This document shows positions 34,491 through 44,262 of a stretch of DNA of 62,220 nt, in pieces. The notes under the pieces are model-generated. The model was not told where the DNA came from. It worked only from the letters and a program-made list of their open reading frames with translations, and ran no database searches. Position 1 is the stretch's first letter. Every line of letters starts with the position of its first letter. Origin of the DNA: Bacillota bacterium (GTDB lineage Bacteria; Bacillota; Clostridia; Acetivibrionales; DTU013); the NCBI GenBank assembly GCA_023412665.1, contig JAEZCA010000006.1, forward strand, positions 1 to 62,220. The letters run 5' to 3'. Position numbers and translations under genes: made by a program.

Positions 34491-36884
34491 ATGAAAACAA
34501 GTAAAATGAATATATCACAAAAGCTGAAAGATATGCGTACCCCCGAACTAAATCTGGAGCCCGCCAAAAAGCTGCTCGCAGAAATTAATAAAATAGACCT
34601 GGGGTCTGTAGATGACCAGGGACTGAAGCAAATGTCAGCATCTCTCAAACATCGTGCTATAAAGGGAATTCCCCCTGAGGAATTGCTTGTTGAAGCATTT
34701 GCGCTGGTAAGGGAGGCTGCCTTCAGGACAGTCAAAATGAGGCATTTCGATGTTCAGATGCTGGCAGGCATAGTTCTGCATTATGGAGCACTGGCGGAAA
34801 TGCAGACAGGTGAAGGAAAGACACTGGCAGCAACCGCTCCGGTCTACCTCAATGCACTGTATGGAAAAGGAGTGCATATCCTGACATTCAATGATTATCT
34901 TGCAAGAAGAGATGCAATCTGGATGGGACCGCTGTATGACTTTCTTGGCGTGACATGCGGCTTTATACAGGAGGGAATGTCAAGGGAAGAAAGACGAAAC
35001 GCTTATGCATCGGATATAACATATATTACCGCCAAGGAGGCCGGCTTCGATTACCTGAGAAGCTTTCTGGCAAACAGCCCGGGAGAGTTGGTACAGCGCC
35101 CATTCAGCTATGCAGTGATCGATGAAGCCGATTCCATTCTGATCGATGAGGCAAGGATCCCCCTTGTGATTGCCGGAAAAAATGAAAAACGACATGGGAT
35201 CGATCCGATGCAGATGGCCCATATCGCAAACAGCCTGATTCCAGATGAGGATTACAGTCTTGATGAGTATCAAAGAAATGTAATTCTGACTGAGAAGGGT
35301 GTTGCCCTTATAGAAAAAACATTCCGCTGCGGGAACCTTTATGATGAAACCAACCTGCAGCTGCTCGTAGATATTGGAAATGCACTTCATGCACACGTTT
35401 TACTTAAAAGGGACACAGACTATATAGTCCGAAATGGCAAAATAGAATTGGTGGACGAATTCACCGGAAGGGTAGCCGACAGCAGGCAATGGCCTTATGG
35501 GCTGCAGGAGGCCATTGAGGCAAAGGAGGGCATCTACGCGGATACCAAGGGTCAGATAATTGCATCAGTCACACTTCAGAATTTTATTCGCCGATACCCT
35601 AAAATTGCCGGTATGACGGGCACCGCCAGCTCTGCCGGTGAAGAGCTGCAGGAATTCTATGGTCTTAGCGTTGCAGTTATTCCAACCAATAAACAATGCA
35701 TGCGTGTTGATCGTCCGGATATCATATACACACATCAACAGGCAAAAATGGATGCCATCGTTGCCGAAGTGCTAAAAGTACATGAAACGGGAAGGCCGAT
35801 ACTTATAGGGACCAGGAGCGTCCAGGAATCCGAACAGCTGGCTTCAAGACTTCGCGGTACCGGAATAGAATGCTCAGTGCTGAATGCAAAAAACGACGAA
35901 CAAGAGGCAGGAATAATTGCAAATGCCGGCTTGATCGGAGCAGTAACGGTCTCCACCAACATGGCAGGCCGGGGCACCGACATAAAGCTCGGCGGAGCAG
36001 ATGAGCATGAATTTGAAAAAGTTGTGGCTCTGGGCGGGCTATATGTGATGGGCACCAACAAACACGAAAGCAGAAGGATAGACGACCAGCTGCGAGGAAG
36101 ATCCGGCCGTCAGGGCGACCCGGGTTCTTCAAGATTTTTTATAAGCCTTGAGGATGACCTGATGAAGCAGTACCGGCTCAAGGAACTGATCCCAGAAAGG
36201 CTTTATCCGGCAGAAAGCAGCAGACCCGTAGACGTCAGGGTCATATGGCGGGAAACCGCACGGGCTCAGAGGATCATTGAAAGCCAGAACTTTAAAATAA
36301 GGCAGACACTGCAAAAGTACAATGTCCTTATGGAACGCCAGCGGGAAATGATTTTCAACTGGCGGTCAGAAGTGCTCTTTGGAAAGCTTCCCGGAATATT
36401 CAAATCCAGATTGCCCGACAGGTATGATAGCCTGCTTCCTGTCGTCGGTGAAAGAGCACTGCTCATAGCCGAACGCCAGCTTTTACTGCATTTTATCAGC
36501 TCCTGCTGGGCTGATTATCTGGATTTCCTGTCTTATACAAAGGAGAGTATACATCTGGTCAATATATCAGGAAAAATACCGGTAAGCGAATTCAACAAAA
36601 TCGCGATAGAAGGCTACAAGAGCCTTCTTGCGGACATTGAACAGGAGGTCGTCTCAGTACTGTCAAGGGCTGAAATCACAACGTATGGGATCAATATGGA
36701 AAAAGAAGGCCTCAAAGCCCCGTCCTCTACATGGACATACCTGGTGGACGACAGTCCCGAGCAGCTTGGCATAATGCCAATGAGCCTGGCTGTGGATCCT
36801 TTAAGCATCATTCTCTCGACAGCCGCGCTAGCGATGTCAGGATGGAGAAAGTTCCGAAGGCACAGAAAGGAAAGAAACGGCTGA
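34491..36884 (+). CDS. secA2: SecA2-like accessory preprotein translocase ATPase
   Basis: 797 residues, ATG 34491 behind AGGAGG. Walker A MQTGEGKTLAAT (105-111), Walker B/DEAD VIDEADSILIDEARIPL (~207-223), the preprotein crosslinking domain between them, TMTGTASSAGEEL-type motif, and motif VI QLRGRSGRQGDPGSSRFF. The C-terminal zinc-binding linker (CxCx8CH) of housekeeping SecA is absent. Instead the protein ends with a hydrophobic stretch (SLAVDPLSIILSTAALAM) followed by a basic tail (RKFRRHRKERNG), unusual for SecA. Accessory SecA2 proteins export selected surface proteins; the SLH protein in this window is a conceivable client. No SecY2 is nearby. The symbol is by similarity. Confidence 0.85.
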   Translation: MKTSKMNISQKLKDMRTPELNLEPAKKLLAEINKIDLGSVDDQGLKQMSASLKHRAIKGIPPEELLVEAFALVREAAFRTVKMRHFDVQMLAGIVLHYGALAEMQTGEGKTLAATAPVYLNALYGKGVHILTFNDYLARRDAIWMGPLYDFLGVTCGFIQEGMSREERRNAYASDITYITAKEAGFDYLRSFLANSPGELVQRPFSYAVIDEADSILIDEARIPLVIAGKNEKRHGIDPMQMAHIANSLIPDEDYSLDEYQRNVILTEKGVALIEKTFRCGNLYDETNLQLLVDIGNALHAHVLLKRDTDYIVRNGKIELVDEFTGRVADSRQWPYGLQEAIEAKEGIYADTKGQIIASVTLQNFIRRYPKIAGMTGTASSAGEELQEFYGLSVAVIPTNKQCMRVDRPDIIYTHQQAKMDAIVAEVLKVHETGRPILIGTRSVQESEQLASRLRGTGIECSVLNAKNDEQEAGIIANAGLIGAVTVSTNMAGRGTDIKLGGADEHEFEKVVALGGLYVMGTNKHESRRIDDQLRGRSGRQGDPGSSRFFISLEDDLMKQYRLKELIPERLYPAESSRPVDVRVIWRETARAQRIIESQNFKIRQTLQKYNVLMERQREMIFNWRSEVLFGKLPGIFKSRLPDRYDSLLPVVGERALLIAERQLLLHFISSCWADYLDFLSYTKESIHLVNISGKIPVSEFNKIAIEGYKSLLADIEQEVVSVLSRAEITTYGINMEKEGLKAPSSTWTYLVDDSPEQLGIMPMSLAVDPLSIILSTAALAMSGWRKFRRHRKERNG

Positions 36885-36968
36885 GATACAAGCTGAAAAT
36901 TATGAAATATTTACATCTAATCAAATGATTGATACTATAAAATCATATGAACCAAGGGAGGTCTTAAT

Positions 36969-37172
36969 ATGGACAAATTTACAATCGTGGATATCGGAGG
37001 CAATGCCAGGGATATTCCTTATCTTTTGAAGGAACTCAGGCAAAACAACCTGATCGTTGCCACTGAAAAGGATGCCGGCTACGATACCGTTTACCTGACA
37101 AACAACCTCTTTGCCGTAAAAAAAATTGTCAATGAATATGATGGCCTGATGCTGGATGTACTGAAAAAGTAA
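36969..37172 (+). CDS. 67-residue hypothetical protein
   Basis: ATG 36969 after GGGAGGT. Predicted alpha/beta (VDIGGNARDIPYLLKELRQN, then DTVYLTNNLFAVKKIVNEYD), soluble and without cysteines. Possibly co-transcribed with secA2 (84 bases apart). No family recognised. Confidence 0.6.
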   Translation: MDKFTIVDIGGNARDIPYLLKELRQNNLIVATEKDAGYDTVYLTNNLFAVKKIVNEYDGLMLDVLKK

Positions 37173-37276
37173 TAATTCCGAGGCCAGCCTGAAGTGAAAT
37201 TTTTTATTTGGTATTTCCAGGAAATTGTGATGTGAATTGTTTTAAGTTAATATGTAATAGTAAGTACATTTACATC

Positions 37277-37325
37277 AAAAAGCAGTAGAGCTTCCGCCGT
37301 TTCGGCGGCAGCCCCTGCACTTTTT
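37277..37325 (+). terminator. nested hairpin, probable terminator
   Basis: Outer arm AAAAAGCAG / CTGCACTTTTT with inner stem CCGCC-GTTT-CGGCGG. It follows the small gene and ends in a T-run. Confidence 0.6.
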
Positions 37326-37340
37326 CCGGAGAATACTGAA

Positions 37341-37490
37341 ATGAGATGCAAAAGAAAAACTTACTATAAAAAGCTGCGACACAAAAAAATTCGAAAATTT
37401 ATATTAATTGGCGTTGTTATGCCGTCTTCTCTCATATTGTTGGGCTATCTGGTGGCATCGCTCATTATTCTGCCCGCCATGTCGGGATGA
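37341..37490 (+). CDS. 49-residue basic single-span membrane protein
   Basis: ATG 37341 with CGGAG 9 bases upstream. The first 18 residues are strongly basic (MRCKRKTYYKKLRHKKIRKF), followed by a hydrophobic helix (ILIGVVMPSSLILLGYLVAS and onwards) and a short tail. It ends 9 bases before the GerMN gene, convergently. Unknown. Confidence 0.5.
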   Translation: MRCKRKTYYKKLRHKKIRKFILIGVVMPSSLILLGYLVASLIILPAMSG

Positions 37491-37499
37491 TCGATAGAG

Positions 37500-38564
37500 C
37501 TATTTTGCTATTATTGATTCTTCCCTTTCAAATGGCTCATCAAATATGGCATGGGTGTATATTTCCTGCTTCTTCCCTTCTATGAGGAACTGGACCTTTT
37601 GTACACCCTCAATGCCAGTGAGAGTGTTTACTACAGAATATATCGCCATCCTTTCGCTGGCAGTGCCACCCGGGCTGTTTTCCACAAACTCCTTTGAGAA
37701 GTTTATGGTGCACACTCCGTTTTTAGTGCTCACAGACAGGAGCTTTGTGCCTTCAGGTATGGCGTTCCAAAGCTCGTCCGTCCTTGGTCCTGCCATCAGC
37801 TCGATTACGGCCTTTTCCTCCGGTGAGGCGCCCTTTGCCAGTGATACCTCTCTTTCTTCAGCCACAACGTACATGGCCTGTGAATCCGAAAAATAAAGTG
37901 TAATTGTTTTGGTTTCACCCGACACAGGATAACCATCGGTATCCAGTTCAGCGGGCTCCATGTCTCCAAGCGGCATGCCGCTGGGTCCAATCATATCCTC
38001 TCCCTCGATCCTGAGCCGTACTTTGTCAACACCCTCTATTCCGGTTAGTGTGTTAACGATGGAAAGCCTGGAAGTGACCTCATCAAGGCCGTCTGAATTT
38101 AGGAATTCCTCTGAAAGGTCCACTATAGCTACTCTTTCCTTTATTGTAATACCCCTTATCACGGTACCGTCGGGTATGGGATTTCTAAGCAGCTGAGATT
38201 CAGGTCCCTCAGCCAGCGCCAATATACTTGCCTTCAATATGGCACCTTCTACCACCGGCACATCCCTTTCCTCAGTTTTCAAAGCACTGTTGTCTGTCGT
38301 AGGGAAGTAGAGCGTCACTTTTATAAGTTTTCCTTCGGTGTTACCGGTATCTGCGTCCTGGTCAGCAACACCGGCATCTCCGGGGCCGTTGCCTTCGACG
38401 ACTGTGCCGTTTCCTGTTTCATCTGTATTTTCCTCGGTAAACCCTGCCTCGCCGGATGCATCAGCATCAAGGGCCCCGCTGACTCCACCGTTGCTAAGCA
38501 GCCCGCAGGCTGTAACTGAGAATGTGAACAATACCAGCAATATGATTGTGATCAGTTTCTTCAT
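37500..38564 (-). CDS. lipoprotein with two GerMN domains
   Basis: 354 residues from ATG 38564 after GGGGGGATC. Type II signal with lipobox FSVTAC (~17-22). After an acidic Gly/Asp/Glu-rich linker come two GerMN repeats (KVTLYFPTTDNSALKTEE... and TITLYFSDSQAMYVVAEE...), each ending in the TLTGIEGV-x-KV pattern. GerMN proteins such as GerM are needed for spore germination and sporulation. This double-domain lipoprotein probably acts at the membrane or spore envelope. Confidence 0.9.
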   Translation of the reverse strand: MKKLITIILLVLFTFSVTACGLLSNGGVSGALDADASGEAGFTEENTDETGNGTVVEGNGPGDAGVADQDADTGNTEGKLIKVTLYFPTTDNSALKTEERDVPVVEGAILKASILALAEGPESQLLRNPIPDGTVIRGITIKERVAIVDLSEEFLNSDGLDEVTSRLSIVNTLTGIEGVDKVRLRIEGEDMIGPSGMPLGDMEPAELDTDGYPVSGETKTITLYFSDSQAMYVVAEEREVSLAKGASPEEKAVIELMAGPRTDELWNAIPEGTKLLSVSTKNGVCTINFSKEFVENSPGGTASERMAIYSVVNTLTGIEGVQKVQFLIEGKKQEIYTHAIFDEPFEREESIIAK

Positions 38565-38694
38565 TTTGATCCCCCCGCTCCTGCTCTTTATATGTCTATG
38601 CACGGCACAAGCCATGTTGTCTGATTTATCTGCTGCTTCGTCTTTTATTTCGCCGGTCATACTATTTGACGACCAAAATCCAACCCATGTTCCC

Positions 38695-39570
38695 TTATTC
38701 AACTGTAATATAGTCCCTGATACCCTCAAACCTGTTATCCTTGATGCGCGGTACCTTCATGATATCCTCGATAATGCCGAAGCCGCCGAATTTATCTCTG
38801 TAAGCTATGATATCCCTGGCTGTGGCCTCCCCGATCCCGGGAAGCGTGTCAAGCTCATCAACTCCCGCAGTGTTTATATTGACAAGTATAGACCTATCCG
38901 TACCTGCCTGATCATCACCCTTCCCTATCACTTCGGCTCCTGTGCCGCTGTCTGATACAATGACCGCTCCTTTGCCAAGACCATTGCTTTCATCCTTCTT
39001 TGATTTTATGTACAGCATTACATTTTCATTCAATGAATAAACCATATTTATATTATCTCGATCGGCATCTTCAGTCAGGCCACCGGCTTGGCTGACAGCA
39101 TCGCATATCATGCTGCCCTTTTTTAGCGTCACTATGCCTGGCTTATTGACACAGCCAACAACATATATCTTTATTTTTCCTTCCTCGTTGTCTGCAGCAT
39201 TGGGACCCGAAGCGCCGACTCCTGAAATACTACCATCTGAAGTACCGCCTCCCGGAGTACCGTCCTGCTTATCAACAAGCTCAGATGTACTACCGCTCGG
39301 AGTGCTGACTCGTGAACCGCTATCATCTGCATTATCATTTCCAGACTTAACGCCAGCCTGCTGTTTTCCTGCGTCAGTGAGATGCTCCGTATCTGCCGAA
39401 GCGATTTTGTTTGCTGCAGAGCCTTCGGCACCCGCCTCAATAATGATGTCGCCTGTGTCTCTGAAAAAAACATACCCTATTAGCATCCCCAGCAGAGCCA
39501 GTACCGAAATACCGATCACAACCACCTCTGTCCTGATTTCTGCCTCTTTTCCAAAAAACCTAAGCTTCAT
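38695..39570 (-). CDS. comEA: ComEA-like membrane-anchored DNA-binding protein
   Basis: 291 residues from ATG 39570 behind GGAGG. One N-terminal helix (VVVIGISVLALLGMLIGYVF), a long Ser/Gly/Asp-rich stalk (~45-125), an SLBB-like domain (KIYVVGCVNKPGIVTLKKGS) and two helix-hairpin-helix motifs (VNINTAGVDELDTLPGIGEA). ComEA binds double-stranded DNA for uptake. No ComEC follows here, so a role in DNA uptake remains an inference. Confidence 0.88.
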   Translation of the reverse strand: MKLRFFGKEAEIRTEVVVIGISVLALLGMLIGYVFFRDTGDIIIEAGAEGSAANKIASADTEHLTDAGKQQAGVKSGNDNADDSGSRVSTPSGSTSELVDKQDGTPGGGTSDGSISGVGASGPNAADNEEGKIKIYVVGCVNKPGIVTLKKGSMICDAVSQAGGLTEDADRDNINMVYSLNENVMLYIKSKKDESNGLGKGAVIVSDSGTGAEVIGKGDDQAGTDRSILVNINTAGVDELDTLPGIGEATARDIIAYRDKFGGFGIIEDIMKVPRIKDNRFEGIRDYITVE

Positions 39571-39708
39571 AGAATCTCCTCCCATTTGTAATATTCTTCC
39601 TTTTAGTGTAATTTTCCTTTTTTTTACATCAAATTTTTAATAATTTTTAACTAATATAATAAATATTTTGATATACTTGTATTGTTGATTACTGTTCCGG
39701 AGGTACAG

Positions 39709-41001
39709 ATGAAAAGGCTGCTGACATTGGCGATAATCCTTGCCTGTTTGATATTTAATACCGGCGTATCGTATGCACAACCGCCATCCCCCGATGCCGG
39801 GGCTTACATACTGATCGATGCCGGGACGGGCGACGTGCTCTGTGAGAAAAATTCAGAAGAAACACTGTTTCCTGCAAGTACGACAAAAATTATGACAGCC
39901 ATACTTGCTCTCGAATCCGGTACGGAGCTGGATAAGGAATTGACCGCCACCCAAACGGCCATTGACCGTATCGGACCAAATGGCAGCAATATAGGTATCA
40001 TTCCGGGCGAAAAGATCAGACTTGAAAACCTTCTTCAGGCAACGCTGATAAGCTCAGCCAATGAGGCAGCCAACATCATAGCCGAAAATATTTGCGATAG
40101 CTATGAAGATTTTATTGCTCTCATGAACAAGAGGGCCAAAGAGCTTGGCGCCACAGGGACTCATTTTGTTAATGCAAGCGGCATCCACGATCCTGAGCAT
40201 TATACGACGGCCGCCGATCTGGCCTGCATAGCAAGACATGCCATGACGCTGCCCAAGTTCAGGGAAATAGTAAGCACCAGGAGCTTCACTATGCCTGTAA
40301 CAAACAAGCATTCCAAATGGCCCCTTCTCTCTAATTCAAATAAATTAATGCTCTACGATAAAAGTGACCTCTATGTGATAGATGGCATAAAGACCGGATT
40401 CACCGGACCTGCAGGGCACAATCTGATCACCTCTGCCAAAGATGCCAATGGAATGGAGCTTATTGCCGTCGTGATGAAGGTTGAAAACGAAGGCGCCCCC
40501 GAAAATGTGAGAGCATATTCCAAGGAGCTGCTCGATTACGGCTTTAATAATTTTAAAGAGGTCACTCTTATAGAAGAGGGGCGTGTATACAGAAACGTCA
40601 AGGTCGAAGAAGCAGCCGACATCTACGGACTTGATCTGGTCACGACAGAAAGCCTTGTCCGAGTGCTTCCCAAGGACGAAAGCCAGTGGGACATCCAGGA
40701 GTCATCTCATGTAAACGAAAAAATATATGCGCCTGTCAACAAGGGCGATATAATGGGTTATGTCGAATTCCAAAAGGACGGTGAATCCATAGGCAGGATC
40801 GATCTGCTGGCTGCAAGGAGCATCGAATACAAGCCGGCGCCGGTCACGCTGGCTACTCTGACCTCCGGTACAAAAAAGGCTTCTGAAAATATATTTATCC
40901 GGGTAGGCCTGTTCTGTGTCGGATTCATAATTGTTTTCTTCATTATCCGAATCATTCTTAAAGCAATATCAAGACGGGTCAATTCCAAAAAGTACTTCTG
41001 A
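39709..41001 (+). CDS. dacF: D-alanyl-D-alanine carboxypeptidase (DacF/PBP5 type)
   Basis: 430 residues from ATG 39709 behind GGAGG. Signal peptide to about 27 (SYAQ), then the S11 catalytic motifs: SxxK in FPASTTKIMTA, SxN in LISSANEAANI and KTG in GIKTGFTGPAGHN. A C-terminal PBP5_C domain and a last hydrophobic helix (FCVGFIIVFFIIRIILKAIS) with basic tail. Removes the terminal D-Ala from peptidoglycan, limiting cross-linking. The divergent gene is comEA. Confidence 0.93.
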   Translation: MKRLLTLAIILACLIFNTGVSYAQPPSPDAGAYILIDAGTGDVLCEKNSEETLFPASTTKIMTAILALESGTELDKELTATQTAIDRIGPNGSNIGIIPGEKIRLENLLQATLISSANEAANIIAENICDSYEDFIALMNKRAKELGATGTHFVNASGIHDPEHYTTAADLACIARHAMTLPKFREIVSTRSFTMPVTNKHSKWPLLSNSNKLMLYDKSDLYVIDGIKTGFTGPAGHNLITSAKDANGMELIAVVMKVENEGAPENVRAYSKELLDYGFNNFKEVTLIEEGRVYRNVKVEEAADIYGLDLVTTESLVRVLPKDESQWDIQESSHVNEKIYAPVNKGDIMGYVEFQKDGESIGRIDLLAARSIEYKPAPVTLATLTSGTKKASENIFIRVGLFCVGFIIVFFIIRIILKAISRRVNSKKYF

Positions 41002-41047
41002 CCCTGAGCAAGACCTCCACAAAAAAAATCAAAAGACATGTAAAAGA

Positions 41048-41081
41048 GGAAGTAAAAGGGTGTTCCTCCTACTTCCCTTAT
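41048..41081 (+). terminator. weak terminator after dacF
   Basis: GGAAGTA (41048-41054) pairs with TACTTCC (41070-41076), followed by CTTATT. The 268-base spacer to leuS has no other clear element. Confidence 0.4.
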
Positions 41082-41268
41082 TACATTTGCGATAATTAGA
41101 ATTATGGCATTTGAAAAAGGTTTATTCCGTTAGCCCTGCATACCACAGTTTAGATAATGTCCCTATGTCACCGTGGAGAATTCCCCGGTATTTTTTCTGG
41201 TATATCTGCTACTGCCTGACCGTTATCGGTAAACACTTTGTTACACTGCACGCTGTTACTTCACGCTG

Positions 41269-43710
41269 TTACTTCACGACTATATTCACCAGTCTGCCCG
41301 GCACTGCAACTACCTTAACTACTGTATACCCCTCCAGCAGCGCAGCAACCTTGGGGTCCTTCATTGCTGCCTCTTCGGTCTGTGCTTTGTCAAGCCCTGA
41401 CGGCAGCATTATCTTATCTTTTATTTTTCCGTTCAGCTGTATGACGATTTCAGTCTCATCAAGCACCAGTGCCTTTTCATCCCACTTCGGCCACTGCTGA
41501 TTGAATATGGAGTAGCTTCCTCCCATCTTCTCCCACAGCTCTTCCGAAAGATGGGGCGCAAACGGTGCCAGCAGCTTCAGAAGGTCGTTGATCGTATCAA
41601 TGAATAAAGCATTATTCTTCTGACTTCCCGAATCATACTTATACAGTGCATTTACCAGCTCCATAAGCCTCGCTATGGAAGTATTGAACTGGAATCTCTC
41701 TGCATCCTCTGTAACACCTTTTATTGCTACATTTCTTATATAACTGAGCTCCTTCTCAGCACTTCCGTTTATGCCCTCGCCTTCCGCTGCATTAAGAGCA
41801 ACTGCGGTCTCGACCAGCCTTTCGACCCTTCCGACGAATCTGGATATGGCCTTGATGCCATCATCGCTCCAGGGTCCGCCCTCTGTATATGCAAAGCCGA
41901 AGGCCAGATACATCCTGAATACATCCGAACCGTTTTCGGTGATATAGTCATCGGGTGAAATCGTATTTCCCCTGGATTTGCTCATTCTGTTGCCGTCGGG
42001 GCCCAGTATGGTGCCCTGATGGACAAGTGACAGGAAGGGCTCGTCAAAATGGAGATATCCCATATCTCGAAGAGCCTTCGTGAAGAATCTGGCATATAGC
42101 AGATGCATGGCTGCATGCTCGGCACCGCCTACATACTTGTCAACAGGCAGCATCTTGTCGATCCATTCAGTGTCAAATGCCTTTTCGGAATTCCTATTGT
42201 CGGGATAGCGCAGATAATACCATGATGAGCATACAAAGGTGTCCAGCGTATCCGGATCCCTTTTTGCAGGCTTACCGCACTTCGGACAGGCCGCATTTAT
42301 ATACTCCTCACATTTTGCCAGCGGAGACTCCCCATCCGGCTTGAATTCAACATTGTACGGCAGTTCCACCGGCAGGTCCTTTTCAGGCACAGGCACAGCA
42401 CCGCAGTCTTCGCAATGTATCACAGGTATCGGCGCACCCCAGTAACGCTGTCTGGATACCAGCCAGTCCCTGAGTCTGTAATTTACCTTCAGTTCACCCT
42501 TTCCCTGCTCCTTCAGCTTCAGGACAATACCCTTCCTGGCCGCCTCAGAACCGGTGCCGGAGAATTCGGCGCTTTCTGTGAGGATACCGTCCTCTACGAA
42601 GGGAAGTATATCATCAACGCCTTCCTCTCCTTTGATGACACGTTTTATGGGCAGCTTGTATTTTGTCGCAAACTCAAAATCTCTTTCGTCATGGGCAGGT
42701 ACAGCCATAACACAGCCTGTTCCGTAACCGGCCAGCACGTAATCAGCCACCCATACAGGCACCTTGTCCCCATTGACTGGATTTATCGCATATGCGCCTG
42801 TAAAGACGCCTGTTTTTTCCCTGACAGTGGAAAGCCTTTCGATTTCGGTTTGCTTCTTGGTGCTTTCCCTGTATTCCTCAACTGCTGCTTTATACTCCGG
42901 TATGGTGATCCTGTCCACCAGCTCATTTTCAGGTGCCAGTACCACATATGTAACGCCGTAAAGGGTGTCTGCGCGTGTGGTGAAAACTCTGAAAGAAAAG
43001 CTGCCGTCAGCTCCTTCAAATACGAGCTCGGCCCCCTCTGACCTGCCTATCCAGTTCTGCTGTATCTTTTTGGTCTTCTCGGGCCAGTCCAGCTGAGGCA
43101 GGCAGTCAAGCAGTTCCTGTGCATAATCTGTTATTTTATAGAACCACTGGGTCAGATCCTTTTTTGTAACTTCATTTTTACATCTCTCGCAGGCACCGTC
43201 CTCAACCTGCTCGTTGGCCAGCACTGTCTTACAGCTGGGGCACCAGTTTACCGGAGCCTTTTTCCTGTATGCCAGCCCGTGCTCATAAAGCTTCAGGAAT
43301 ATCCATTGAGTCCATTTGTAGTATCCAGGATCACAGGTTATGACCTCGTAATTCCAGTCATATGTTGCACCCATCTTCTTGAGCTGCTCTTCCATAGTTT
43401 TAATATTTGTATATGTAGAGTCCTTCGGATGGATCCCGGTTTTTATCGCATAGTTCTCAGCCGGCAGGCCAAAAGCATCGAAGCCCATAGGATGGAACAC
43501 ATTCCAGCCCTGCATGCTCTTCAGCCGTGCCCATGTATCCGTAAGTCCGAAATTATACCAATGGCCTATGTGGAGCTTGGCGCCTGAAGGGTATGAAAAC
43601 ATCTCAAGGCAGTAAAGCTTCTTATCCGTCCTTTCGGGGTCAAACCTGTACAGGCCTGTTTCCTCCCATTTTTTTTGCCATTTCTCATCCGTCTTTGTTG
43701 AATATGCCAC
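41269..43710 (-). CDS. leuS: leucyl-tRNA synthetase
   Basis: 813 residues from a GTG at 43710 behind AAAGGAG. Class I HIGH as HIGHWYN within LHIGHWYNFGL, an editing (CP1) domain with GTGCVMAVPAHDERD, a zinc-like CPSCKTVLANEQVEDGACER pair and CPKCGKPAKRD, KMSKS as RMSKSRGN, and a C-terminal anticodon-binding domain. Ligates Leu to tRNA-Leu. Co-transcribed with rsfS, 35 bases upstream; unlike thrS, there is no visible T-box. Confidence 0.98.
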   Translation of the reverse strand: MAYSTKTDEKWQKKWEETGLYRFDPERTDKKLYCLEMFSYPSGAKLHIGHWYNFGLTDTWARLKSMQGWNVFHPMGFDAFGLPAENYAIKTGIHPKDSTYTNIKTMEEQLKKMGATYDWNYEVITCDPGYYKWTQWIFLKLYEHGLAYRKKAPVNWCPSCKTVLANEQVEDGACERCKNEVTKKDLTQWFYKITDYAQELLDCLPQLDWPEKTKKIQQNWIGRSEGAELVFEGADGSFSFRVFTTRADTLYGVTYVVLAPENELVDRITIPEYKAAVEEYRESTKKQTEIERLSTVREKTGVFTGAYAINPVNGDKVPVWVADYVLAGYGTGCVMAVPAHDERDFEFATKYKLPIKRVIKGEEGVDDILPFVEDGILTESAEFSGTGSEAARKGIVLKLKEQGKGELKVNYRLRDWLVSRQRYWGAPIPVIHCEDCGAVPVPEKDLPVELPYNVEFKPDGESPLAKCEEYINAACPKCGKPAKRDPDTLDTFVCSSWYYLRYPDNRNSEKAFDTEWIDKMLPVDKYVGGAEHAAMHLLYARFFTKALRDMGYLHFDEPFLSLVHQGTILGPDGNRMSKSRGNTISPDDYITENGSDVFRMYLAFGFAYTEGGPWSDDGIKAISRFVGRVERLVETAVALNAAEGEGINGSAEKELSYIRNVAIKGVTEDAERFQFNTSIARLMELVNALYKYDSGSQKNNALFIDTINDLLKLLAPFAPHLSEELWEKMGGSYSIFNQQWPKWDEKALVLDETEIVIQLNGKIKDKIMLPSGLDKAQTEEAAMKDPKVAALLEGYTVVKVVAVPGRLVNIVVK

Positions 43711-43745
43711 TATAAACAGCTCCTTTCAAATCGAGCAATTTGTTA

Positions 43746-44096
43746 TCATTTATTATCGTCGGGCGTCCTGAACTTACCGTCTGACCACAGCCTTTCAAGA
43801 TTGTAAAAGCTCCGGTCCTCCTCGTGGAAAATATGGATAACGACATCTCCGAAATCAAGCAGTATCCATCTGGCGCTTTCATAGCCCTCCTTATGGATCA
43901 GATTCCAGCCTGCCTCGCCCATCTTCAGCTCAAGCTCGTCCGCTAAGGTTATGATATGGGTAGTGGAGGTGCCGCTGCATATTATAAAATAATCAGCGAG
44001 AGTCGTAACCTCCGATATATCGATCACTTCTATGTTTCTGCCCTTTTTGTCCTCAATGATTCCATAAGCTGTGTCTGCTATTTTACTTATTTTCAA
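43746..44096 (-). CDS. rsfS: ribosome silencing factor RsfS
   Basis: 116 residues from a TTG at 44096 after AAGGAGG. EVTTLADYFIICSGTSTTHI and GYESARWILLDFGDVVIHIF are diagnostic for the DUF143/Iojap family. It binds uL14 and blocks 30S-50S joining under starvation. Upstream lies a decayed copy of the 106-bp repeat. Confidence 0.95.
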   Translation of the reverse strand: MKISKIADTAYGIIEDKKGRNIEVIDISEVTTLADYFIICSGTSTTHIITLADELELKMGEAGWNLIHKEGYESARWILLDFGDVVIHIFHEEDRSFYNLERLWSDGKFRTPDDNK

Positions 44097-44107
44097 AGCA
44101 ATCCTCC

Positions 44108-44187
44108 TTATAGTCCATCTGTTCGGAAAAACTTTCGTTTTTATGGATATTCTCCGAACTGGCGGCGAATTAGCTGTCGCCTCGCAA
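44108..44187. repeat. decayed copy of the 106-bp hairpin element
   Basis: In minus-strand sense CGAAAGTTTTTCCGAACAGATG and ACTATAA align with CGAAAATTTTTCTTTGAACG, ATGCG and TTATAA of the intact copies, and GCTAATTCGCC with GCTAATTATCGCC. It lies in the rsfS leader. Confidence 0.5.
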
Positions 44188-44206
44188 TTGTATGGATTGA
44201 TTAAAT

Positions 44207-44215
44207 ATTATACCA
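44207..44215 (-). promoter_or_regulatory. extended -10 element, candidate rsfS-leuS promoter
   Basis: TGGTATAAT on the minus strand; no good -35 found. Confidence 0.4.
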
Positions 44216-44262
44216 CTACTGCTGCTGATTTGTGAACAAAAAAATCATTACGCCAGCCTCCC

